Assembly: GCA_964455095.1 (NCBI GenBank)
Contig: CAYVUV010000028.1
Location: 10,028 to 74,027, forward strand
Length of the DNA stretch: 64,000 bases
Source: CAYVUV01 sp964455095
GTDB taxonomy: Bacteria > Desulfobacterota > Binatia > HRBIN30 > CADEER01
Direction of reading: 5' to 3'
Positions 9,901 through 16,432 of the stretch are shown one piece after another. The position numbers and the translations under genes were made by a program. The notes under the pieces were generated by a model that saw nothing but the letters and a program-made list of their open reading frames with translations, ran no database searches and had not been told where the DNA came from. Each line of letters opens with the position of its first letter. The stretch's first letter is position 1.

Positions 9901-10417
9901 CGAGGAGTCCTCTGACCTTCAAGTTGATGCTGGCGCGCAACTCAACATTCCGGCGCATGCGGACTTGACGCTGGCAATTCGCGCGGGCGCGGGCTTGAGC
10001 GCCGGCGTTGCTCGGATAACGGGCGGCATTACCGGCACGGGCACGGTAGGTCTGCGTGGCGGTTTCGACGGCTCGATTGATTTCCATCTCCGCAACGCAA
10101 TCTACGTGATCGAAGCGGTGGCGGCGATCCGCATGCGACCGGTGTTCCGTCTGGGCTTAGATGCGGACGTCACGGCTGAGGTCGGCGCGTTCGGCTACAC
10201 CGCGGCGCGCTGGCAAAAGATCTGGAACCTGACCAACTTCGAGTGGGGAGCCAACGCGGAGGCGGGACTTATCGCGCGACTGCGGTACGCGTCGAACGAA
10301 GAGTTCCGCCTGCCGTCCGCCGACAATATCGAGTGGATCCAGCCGCGCGTCGATCCCGGACAGATTTTGCGGGATCTGTTCACCACTGCTCGCTCCAGCG
10401 AGAGAGATCTCCCGTAA
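6965..10417 (+). CDS. DUF4157 (eCIS core domain) protein with HNH-like nuclease signature; probable eCIS effector
   Basis: 1150 aa from GTG 6965 (ATG 6968 is equally possible; both overlap the previous stop). A disordered N-terminus carries a C-x-C-x(7)-C-x-x-C cluster near residues 70-85, usual in this family. The DUF4157 domain follows, with the metalloprotease-like motif LLAHELAHTVQQR (H181, E182, H185). Around residues 385-420 the segment CQMDHIVELQLGG, followed by Asn-rich NTRNNIQ and an ENQQSG stretch, looks like an HNH/endonuclease core (D391, H392, E395, N402-N406). From about residue 540 to the end there are long beta-strand-rich repeats and a glycine-rich hydrophobic tract (930-1090) that I cannot assign. 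The domain associates with eCIS cargo, so this is the best candidate for the delivered toxin. Activity is inferred. Confidence 0.85.
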   Translation: MMQARAAKKTSTASPAVRDSAPAGHVERPHGAANRHRQSTPAAREALHAEHPAPSPAVPIQASGLLLQRKCDCAGSSNGECETCRKGLLLRRSSGPAPGAIPPAVRGILAAPGRPLDSETRNVMERRFGQDFSGVRVHDGAAAAESARAVSAQAYTVGQDIVFGSGRYAPHSHSGRHLLAHELAHTVQQRGIQRSGIDGVSIPLASENQRLEQEAEHAANAVSDGQSVSGFGATTAGPVLSRQADTAATGGGEGATAPGPTRTWETLATPLDVGNGVQITARQDEGTGVVAFRVNKFLLPAIKGRVLEFYRAKANAQALEATVGFTGRVPNAGLWQSRDSTGDLRASWLGKLGWTGADAAENWFQAGGRQAQGNSQAFSPALASGTTCQMDHIVELQLGGTNTRNNIQVLDPVENQQSGRDIRVWVLDLAKRARETLNPKPDFILLHFDAVEQQGSVAEFSACPQPGQATKCIDVEGCATTRRVEASAAAAGMEAYAVAAGGASDVLRVLPPPNPSDLTGDENRAPRQIVAGMLLNTLQRGTNNTGDVISAEFDSDNLIKNAGRTRVPIDVTQRPSNLQFSVNAENRNLTLTQPRNPAVDFVYPFLSRGHLNLTYDPDAGVGATGTLTPSLPLLSRVPFHLDLNRERLRAEMRADPAELRSPIPGLRFTELSLGADLLPEFNPTGRIAFVIGPEGRPFLNGILEASYDNGFVLDGDLFANIPGTDRAQGHVQYRNRQWSGFVLVESTKIRLPGFQRGELRVDFNPDGTIRPSGAVDLLILGNPVALRAAYQDGRFILTGDATLRVPNLQPVNVSLRHDGEHLSGSARTAIAIGGLTGTVLVRYRDGLLSGQGTAAIQRGRASGNINLNISEAGELFGEGSATVRLTDNLVGNVGIVKPERGPLRVRGEMRFPNAIILFRGIERSHTLFERTLEFGIPGLSIPVVNVGVIATLTGRLSVGYGFGPATLNNVHVGVGFNPLEESSDLQVDAGAQLNIPAHADLTLAIRAGAGLSAGVARITGGITGTGTVGLRGGFDGSIDFHLRNAIYVIEAVAAIRMRPVFRLGLDADVTAEVGAFGYTAARWQKIWNLTNFEWGANAEAGLIARLRYASNEEFRLPSADNIEWIQPRVDPGQILRDLFTTARSSERDLP

Positions 10418-10428
10418 CGGACCAGGTT

Positions 10429-11217
10429 ATGGCTGAAAGCGGTTACTCACGAAGTCCGAAGCTCCTCAAGGGCGCGCTGATTCAGTTCTCCGCGCCGATG
10501 CTGATTCCGATCCCGAACATCATCGTCTTTCAATACAACCCCGAGACCATGACCCGGACGCTGACGCCGTGGACGCCGGCCACCCGTCAGGTCACGTACA
10601 ATGACGATGGGTCGATGGAACGCGCGCCGCTGACCGGCGAGCAGCGCAATCAACTTTCGCAGCCGTTCGATCCCCAGGAGACGTTCACTGTCGCGCTCGA
10701 GCTCGATGCGGCCGATGCGCTCGAGCATCCCTCCACGCATCCGGTGGCCTTCGTGTCCGGTGTCGCGGATCGGATCGCGGCGATGGAGATGCTCTGTTAT
10801 CCGCCCGGTCCGGGAGCGTTGGGCGGTCTGCTCAATGTCTCGGTGAATGTGTCGATCGGTGCCGGCGGGATCAGCGCCAGCGTCGGCACCGCGGCCGACG
10901 TCGTCGAGCGCAAGGAAGTGCCGATCGTGTTGTTCTTCTGGGGACCGGGGCGCATCGTGCCGGTGCGCATCACGAGCTTCTCGGTCGAAGAGCAGCAGTA
11001 CTCGCCGTTGCTCTATCCGATCCGCGCCAAGGTGACGATCGGGATGCGGGTGCTCGACGAGAACGATTTGGTCAACGTTGAGGGCGACACGAGCAAGGCG
11101 GCCACCGTCGAGATCGCCAAGGCTTGTTACAAGATTACCCAAGCGCAGAAGGAGGCGTTGGCGATGGCCAACCTCGCCAACAGCGTCGAGTCGATCCTCG
11201 GCATGCTGCCGATCTGA
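10429..11217 (+). CDS. Contractile injection system tube-associated protein (CIS_tube domain, Pvc7-like)
   Basis: 262 aa from ATG 10429. A longer upstream extension of the frame lies inside the previous gene and has no start signal. The N-terminal block KLLKGALIQFSAPMLIPIPN followed by VFQYNPETMTRTLTPW is the signature of the CIS_tube N-terminal domain seen in Pvc7/AFP7 proteins, which join the tube to the baseplate hub. The central part contains a small-residue-rich loop (GGISASVGTAADVVE) and ends with a helix. In Pvc7 a LysM module is fused at the C-terminus; here the LysM-like part is the next separate gene. Confidence 0.9.
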   Translation: MAESGYSRSPKLLKGALIQFSAPMLIPIPNIIVFQYNPETMTRTLTPWTPATRQVTYNDDGSMERAPLTGEQRNQLSQPFDPQETFTVALELDAADALEHPSTHPVAFVSGVADRIAAMEMLCYPPGPGALGGLLNVSVNVSIGAGGISASVGTAADVVERKEVPIVLFFWGPGRIVPVRITSFSVEEQQYSPLLYPIRAKVTIGMRVLDENDLVNVEGDTSKAATVEIAKACYKITQAQKEALAMANLANSVESILGMLPI

Positions 11218-11228
11218 GAGGAGGGCGC

Positions 11229-11504
11229 GTGTTCGATTCCAAGAGTCGTTACCTCAGCAGCGAGCCGTACGTCGTCACCGATACGCGCGGGCGCGAGGTG
11301 ACGGTCGTGGCACCGCCACCGCCGCCGGCGCAGGTGCAGCTCGGCGTGCACCTGTTGAAGCAAGGCGAGCGTCCCGATCTGCTCGCCGCCCGCTATCTCA
11401 ACGACCCCGCCGGTTACTGGCGCATTGCCGAACAGAACAACCTCATGCTGCCCGAGGCGTTGACGGAAATGCCCGAGATCGAAATCCCGGCGAAGGCCAG
11501 GTAA
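11229..11504 (+). CDS. LysM-like baseplate protein (gp53/tail protein X-like)
   Basis: Start chosen at GTG 11229 because a GAGAGGAGG ribosome-binding stretch ends a few bases before it; this gives 91 aa. After a beta-rich N-terminus and a PPPPPPA linker, residues ~50-91 (KQGERPDLLAARYLNDPAGY, then WRIAEQNNLMLPE) match the LysM fold used by gp53/tail protein X to hold the baseplate around the hub. It is encoded between the Pvc7-like and hub genes. It would act as the LysM half of a split Pvc7. Confidence 0.85.
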   Translation: MFDSKSRYLSSEPYVVTDTRGREVTVVAPPPPPAQVQLGVHLLKQGERPDLLAARYLNDPAGYWRIAEQNNLMLPEALTEMPEIEIPAKAR

Positions 11505-11511
11505 CGGACGC

Positions 11512-12576
11512 ATGGGATTAGGCATCGCAATCCGAATCGACGGCCAGCCGGATGAAACGGCCGCGGCGGCGGCATCGGTCGAGATCGCTGAGCGTGTCGG
11601 ACAACCGACGTCCTATCGGCTCGAGTACGCGTTCGACGTCGGCGATGGCGATTTCCCGCTGCTCAAAGAGCCCAAGCTCGGCCCCGGCGCCGAGCTGTCG
11701 ATTCTCGTACCGACGGCGGACGCGATGCATTGCCTCGTCAAGGGTCCCGTCTATGGGCAACAGATTCACTTCGAACAAGGCGGCGCGGGTTCCACGTTGA
11801 CGGTGCTCGGCGGCGACTCGTCGATCAAGCTCGATCGCGAGGACAAGGTGGTCGCGTGGAGCGATCTCACCGACAGCTCGGCGGTCTCCGCCATTCTGTC
11901 GCAAGCGGGTTTCACTCCGGACGTCGAGACGACACAGGCCGGGCACGCGGAGCGAAAGCACACGCTCATCCAACGGGAAAGCGATCTCGCCTTCATCCGC
12001 CGTCTGGCGCGCCGCAATGGGCATCTCTTTTGGATCAGCTGCGACGAGTCGGGCGTCGAGACCGCACACTTCAAGCGGCCCCCGCTCGACGGCACGGCCG
12101 CGCTCGATCTGGTCATCAATCTGACCGAGCCGAAATCGAACCTGACGACGTTGGAGATCGCGTGGGATGTCGAGCGTCCCACCAGCGCTGAGGCCACCCA
12201 GGTCGATCTCAACGACAAGTCGGATATCAGCGTTGCGGTCGAAGCCTCCCCGCTCACCGCGCTGGGCGGAAGCGCGCTTGCGGACATCGTCACCGACACG
12301 CGCAGCGCGCACGTGCACGCGCCGGTCGACGACAGCGGCGATCTCCAGGCGCGCGGCGAGGCCACGCTCATCGAGGCGTCGTTCTTCGTGCGCGCCACCG
12401 GTGCCACCACGCTCACCACGCTGGGGAAGGTGCTGCGCGCCCACACGCTGGTGAATCTGCGCGGTGTCGGTGCGCGCCACAGCGGCCTGTGGCTCTGCTC
12501 GGCGGTGCGGCACGCGATCGACGCCACCGAGCATCGCATGGACTTCAATCTGATCCGTAACGGATGGGTGAGCTGA
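11512..12576 (+). CDS. Baseplate hub protein, gp27-like (N-terminal half of VgrG/Pvc8)
   Basis: 354 aa. The pattern of beta-barrel segments (VEIAERVGQPTSYRLEYAFD, LSILVPTADAMHCLVKGPV), then ALSQAGF-type helices and RRLARRNGHLFWIS matches the gp27/gpD hub domain that starts VgrG and Pvc8. It forms the trimer that connects tube to spike. It lacks the OB-fold and needle, which are encoded separately by the next gene, starting 2 bp after this stop. The split of hub and spike into two genes is seen in some phages (gpD/gpV) and in part of the eCIS family. Confidence 0.9.
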   Translation: MGLGIAIRIDGQPDETAAAAASVEIAERVGQPTSYRLEYAFDVGDGDFPLLKEPKLGPGAELSILVPTADAMHCLVKGPVYGQQIHFEQGGAGSTLTVLGGDSSIKLDREDKVVAWSDLTDSSAVSAILSQAGFTPDVETTQAGHAERKHTLIQRESDLAFIRRLARRNGHLFWISCDESGVETAHFKRPPLDGTAALDLVINLTEPKSNLTTLEIAWDVERPTSAEATQVDLNDKSDISVAVEASPLTALGGSALADIVTDTRSAHVHAPVDDSGDLQARGEATLIEASFFVRATGATTLTTLGKVLRAHTLVNLRGVGARHSGLWLCSAVRHAIDATEHRMDFNLIRNGWVS

Positions 12577-12577
12577 C

Positions 12578-13135
12578 GTGATGTTCGATGATTTCGATGA
12601 AGACGTGCTGACGTGGATCCGCGGACACTTCTTCGGGAAGTACCGCGGCACGGTGAGCGACAATGCCGATCCAACCGAGCGTGGCCGCCTCAAGGTCAAA
12701 GTGCCGGCGGTGTTGGGCACGGTCGAGTCATGGGCGATGCCGTGCGTCCCGTACGCGGGCGCAGGAGTCGGGTTCTACAGCCTACCCGAGCCCGGTACGG
12801 GCGTGTGGGTCGAGTTCGAGGCGGGAGACCCGAGCTATCCGATCTGGACGGGCTGCTTCTGGGCCGACAACGAGCTGCCGGATTCCGGCGGCGCGCCCAT
12901 CAAGATCTGGAAGACCGAGAAGCTGACGGTGCGCATCGACGACGATGCCGATGAGCTCATGTTGCAGACCAACAGCCAGTCCACCGTCACGCTCGCCGCC
13001 GACATCACGAGCGAGAGCGGCGGGGCGACGCAGACGGTGGGTTCTGCCGGCGTGGTCAGCGAGCGCGGCAGCGGCAAAGTCGAAGTGACGTCGACCGCGG
13101 TCAAGGTCAACAACGGCGCGCTCGAGGTCTCGTGA
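12578..13135 (+). CDS. Spike protein, gp5/gpV-like (OB-fold plus beta-helix needle)
   Basis: 185 aa, GTG at 12578 or ATG at 12581. The segment YRGTVSDNADPTERGRLKVK, followed by VPYAGAGVGFYSLPEPGTGV and WVEFEAGDPSYPIWTG, is the phage_base_V/gp5 OB-fold. From residue ~105 short repeats of alternating beta residues (TVTLAADITSESGG, KVEVTSTAVKVNNGALEV) form the needle. It should trimerise below the gp27-like hub and carry the PAAR-like tip encoded next. The stop overlaps the start of the tip gene (GTGATG). Confidence 0.93.
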   Translation: MMFDDFDEDVLTWIRGHFFGKYRGTVSDNADPTERGRLKVKVPAVLGTVESWAMPCVPYAGAGVGFYSLPEPGTGVWVEFEAGDPSYPIWTGCFWADNELPDSGGAPIKIWKTEKLTVRIDDDADELMLQTNSQSTVTLAADITSESGGATQTVGSAGVVSERGSGKVEVTSTAVKVNNGALEVS

Positions 13136-13470
13136 TGGCCGGTCAAACCTTGAACACCAAAACGAAGATCAAGTGTCCGCACGGGGGCTCAGTGCAAATT
13201 GTCAGTCTCAACCAACGCGTGAGCGCGGATAGCGAATCCGCGGCCCTCATGAACGACCAGTTCATCATCACCGGTTGTCCGTTTACCATCCCGCCCGGGG
13301 TGCCGAGCCCGTGCGTGAAAGTGCAGTGGCTGGTCGGGGACATGCGCGTGAAGGTCAACGGCACGCCGACGCTCAGCACTACCAGCATCGGGCTGTGCCT
13401 GAGCGCGCAGCAGGTTCCACAGGGACCGGCTGCGATCACGAAAACCCAGAAACCGGTGCAGAGCCAATAG
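13135..13470 (+). CDS. PAAR-like spike tip protein
   Basis: 111 aa from ATG 13135 (GTG 13132 would add one residue). A cysteine/histidine pair near the N-terminus (KIKCPHGGSVQIV), a CPFTIPPGVPSPC segment around residue 60 and a small glycine/proline-rich fold suggest a metal-stabilised cone like PAAR proteins. It follows the spike gene, as expected for a tip sharpener (Pvc10 position). The sequence is not a classical PAAR repeat, so the assignment is by size, composition and position. Confidence 0.75.
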   Translation: MAGQTLNTKTKIKCPHGGSVQIVSLNQRVSADSESAALMNDQFIITGCPFTIPPGVPSPCVKVQWLVGDMRVKVNGTPTLSTTSIGLCLSAQQVPQGPAAITKTQKPVQSQ

Positions 13471-13472
13471 CG

Positions 13473-13850
13473 ATGGCAATTCCCTTCACCAGCATCCGTC
13501 ATCCCTTCGCCGTCGACATCGGACGCGGCCGCCTCGATGAAGAGACCGACTACGGTGCGCACATCGAGCAAATGATCTTCCAAGTGCTCTTCACCGCACC
13601 GGGCGAACGGATCAACCGCCCGGACTTCGGCTGCGGCATCAAGCGTCTGGTGTTCGCGCCGAACAGCGAGGCGTCTGCCGCGCTGGCGCAGGTCACGATC
13701 TTTCAGGCGCTCACCCGATGGCTCGGCGCGGCGATCACGGTGAACGACGTCAAAGCCAAGGCCATCGACGAAAAGCTAGAGATCGTCATTGCCTATACGC
13801 TCAAGGCGCGCGGCGAGCGTCGGTATCTGAATCTGGAGGTCACGCGCTAG
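13473..13850 (+). CDS. Baseplate wedge protein gp25-like (Pvc9)
   Basis: 125 aa from ATG 13473; longer frames upstream lie inside the tip gene. The sequence contains the gp25 hallmark IEQMIFQVLFTAPGERINRP followed by DFGCGIKRLVF, and a conserved LARWLG-like helix (LTRWLGAAITVNDVKAK). gp25-family proteins nucleate sheath assembly at the baseplate. The gene precedes the J-like baseplate gene, the standard order. Confidence 0.95.
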   Translation: MAIPFTSIRHPFAVDIGRGRLDEETDYGAHIEQMIFQVLFTAPGERINRPDFGCGIKRLVFAPNSEASAALAQVTIFQALTRWLGAAITVNDVKAKAIDEKLEIVIAYTLKARGERRYLNLEVTR

Positions 13851-13852
13851 TC

Positions 13853-16432
13853 ATGGCCGCGATCGACCGCATCGAAAAGCTGCGCGCGCTCGACACCATC
13901 GTCGGGCTCGACTTCGTCTACGTCGCGGCCGACCAGCAGAGTCTGTTCGTGTTCTTCCATCCGTCGGCAACGCTGACCCCCGATGTGATCCTCGGCGCGA
14001 TTCCGGCGTCCAGCATCTCCATTTTCAGCCCGTCGGGCGGTGAGACGCTGCCGGTTGTTCCATTGGATCCCGCCATCGCCCCCGCCTGGGTGACGATGTC
14101 CGGGCGCCAAGTGCTCCAGATCGTAACGACGCAGCCGGGCGATTTCTCCCGCTACCGCTTCCGGTTGACGCACGCAAAGATCGATCCCTACTTCGCCGAG
14201 GTCGGATTCAGCTTCAAAGCGAACTGTCCGAGCGAGCTCGACTGCGAGGCGCTCCCCCACGAATGTCCGGAGGAGCCGCTGGTCGACTACCCGGTCAACT
14301 ACCTGGCGCGGGATTTTTGGAGCATTCGCCAGGCGCTGCTCGACTTCGCCTCCGACCGACATCCCGATTGGAAGGACCGCCTGGAAGCGGACCTGGGGAT
14401 GATGCTCGCTGAGGTGATGAGCGCAGCGGGTGACGAGCTCGCCTATTACCAGGACCGCGTCAGCCGCGAGGCGTATTTCGAAAGCGCGACCCAACGCCGC
14501 TCCATGCGCCGGCAATTGCGCTTGATCGACTATCACCTGCACGATGGCAAAGGCGGCACGACCTGGCTCGATTTCACTGTCGATACCTCTGCGCCCGTGC
14601 ACGTGCTGTCGGTCGGCATGCCGGTGTGGGTACGGCCCGCGACGACCATTCCAGGCGAGACGGTGCCACAACGGCGCGGCCGCAGCCCATCGATCTACGA
14701 GGTCGGCCACGGCATCGTGCAGGGACACAGTCAATTGAATCCCGCTCTGGGCGTGCTGTCCTCGGCCGCCACGCTCTATCCGTCCACGAGCTTCAACCTG
14801 CGCAGCGGCGCCAATCAGATGGCCGCCTACCAGTGGGACGAGAACGACACGTGTCTGCTCGTCGGTGCAACCTCGATGCACGTCGCCGGCCACCACGCGG
14901 CCGATTTGCCGCTGGAAGATTTCACCAATCCCAACGTGCCGGGAAAGCGGGTCGTGTTGCAGACGAACCCGACCGACGCGAGCGTGCCCGCACGCGCGTG
15001 GTGCGTGCGGCTGATCCGCGTCACCAATGAAGTCGATCCGCTGGTGGGGGCGAACATCACGCGGCTGGAGTGGGAGGACGCGTACGCGACGCCCTTCGAG
15101 CTCGAGTACGCGACGCTGGTCGTCCGTGGCAACATCGTGCCGGCAACGGCGGGAGAAACGCTCGAGGCCTACTTCGCGATCGAGCCGACGCCGATAGTGG
15201 CGACGCCGCCGGTTGCGCAACCGGCGCATCGGCCCACGTCGAACACTTACTATAATGACAACTTTTCCAGCTACGCGATCGAGCGCTCGGCGCTGCTCTT
15301 CACGCTGCCCGGCTCCGAAGAGCGCGATGTCGTGTCCCATGGACGTAACGTCGGACACGCGTCACCCGAGGTGCGCGTCATCGACGGCGCCACGGTGGCG
15401 GGTGTGTTTGTGCCGAACGATGAGTGGGAATGGAAGCGATCCTTTCTCGGTGTCGGCTCGTCGCTGTCTTCCGACCAGCACTTCACGCTCGACGACGGCG
15501 CCTGGCGCCGCGTCGCGTTGTACCGGCGCGTCGACGAGACCGGAACGCCGCAGGAATTCATCCACTTCGACTACGCCAACGGACGCGGCGCCACGGTGCA
15601 GTTCGGGACCGGTGAGTTCGGCACGGTGCCCACGCGGGGCCTCGAGCTGCGCGTCGTCTATCGTCTCGGGCACGGCCGCAGCGACAACATCGCCGCCGAT
15701 TCCCTGAACGATTACGATGCCGGCGCGCTTCCGTTCGTGACCGCGGTCACCAACCCGCTCGCCGTCACGGACGCGGAGGATCGCGAAACCGAGGCCGCGG
15801 CCCGCCACGTCGCGCCGGATGCGTATCGAGCCGAGACGTTCCGCGCGGTGCGCGAGGAAGACTACGCCGCGGCGGTCGAGAAACTCCCCTGGGTACAGCG
15901 GGCCGGCGCGCAGTTCCGCTGGACCGGGAGCTGGTTGACCCTGTTCGCAACGCCGGATCCGAAGGCGAGCTTCACCATGAGCCCCGAGCAACGCCGGGAC
16001 CTCGAACGGCAACTCGACCGCTACCGACTGGCGGCGCGCGAGACGCACGCCATGGATCCCCGCTTTGCGAATCTCGACCTCGAGATCCACATCTGTGTCG
16101 CCCCGACGTCCTACGTGGGCGACGTCAAGGAAGCGGTCCTCGAAGCCTTGTTTGGGCGCCGCGGTGTGCGCGGACGAACCGGCTTCTTCTCACCTGACAA
16201 CTGGACGTTCGGCGATCCATTGGAACGCGCACGGCTTGAAGCGGTCATTCAATCGGTACCGGGCGTACGCGCGGTGGAGCAGATCTACATCCGTCGGCGC
16301 GGCTGGTTTGCCACGCGCGCTTTCAGCGAGCTGGTCTACTCGGTGTCACCGAGCGAGATCATCCGCGTCGAGAACAACTACGAGCTGCCGGAGCGTGGCG
16401 CCGTACGTCTGGTGATGGAAGGCGGTGCATGA
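13853..16432 (+). CDS. Baseplate J-like wedge protein (Pvc11-like)
   Basis: 859 aa from ATG 13853, 2 bp after gp25. Typical eCIS baseplate features are a segment PVNYLARDFWSIRQALLDFA, then ADLGMMLAEVMSAAGDELAY and YQDRVSREAYFESATQRRS, which is the conserved core of large putative baseplate assembly proteins (T4 gp6/P2 J relatives). A cysteine-rich insert (CPSELDCEALPHECPEE) precedes it. The C-terminal half contains the long beta-rich region and a final helical domain (EEDYAAAVEKLPWVQRAGAQ). It should form the iris around the hub. It ends in an overlap with the next, related gene. Confidence 0.9.
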   Translation: MAAIDRIEKLRALDTIVGLDFVYVAADQQSLFVFFHPSATLTPDVILGAIPASSISIFSPSGGETLPVVPLDPAIAPAWVTMSGRQVLQIVTTQPGDFSRYRFRLTHAKIDPYFAEVGFSFKANCPSELDCEALPHECPEEPLVDYPVNYLARDFWSIRQALLDFASDRHPDWKDRLEADLGMMLAEVMSAAGDELAYYQDRVSREAYFESATQRRSMRRQLRLIDYHLHDGKGGTTWLDFTVDTSAPVHVLSVGMPVWVRPATTIPGETVPQRRGRSPSIYEVGHGIVQGHSQLNPALGVLSSAATLYPSTSFNLRSGANQMAAYQWDENDTCLLVGATSMHVAGHHAADLPLEDFTNPNVPGKRVVLQTNPTDASVPARAWCVRLIRVTNEVDPLVGANITRLEWEDAYATPFELEYATLVVRGNIVPATAGETLEAYFAIEPTPIVATPPVAQPAHRPTSNTYYNDNFSSYAIERSALLFTLPGSEERDVVSHGRNVGHASPEVRVIDGATVAGVFVPNDEWEWKRSFLGVGSSLSSDQHFTLDDGAWRRVALYRRVDETGTPQEFIHFDYANGRGATVQFGTGEFGTVPTRGLELRVVYRLGHGRSDNIAADSLNDYDAGALPFVTAVTNPLAVTDAEDRETEAAARHVAPDAYRAETFRAVREEDYAAAVEKLPWVQRAGAQFRWTGSWLTLFATPDPKASFTMSPEQRRDLERQLDRYRLAARETHAMDPRFANLDLEIHICVAPTSYVGDVKEAVLEALFGRRGVRGRTGFFSPDNWTFGDPLERARLEAVIQSVPGVRAVEQIYIRRRGWFATRAFSELVYSVSPSEIIRVENNYELPERGAVRLVMEGGA

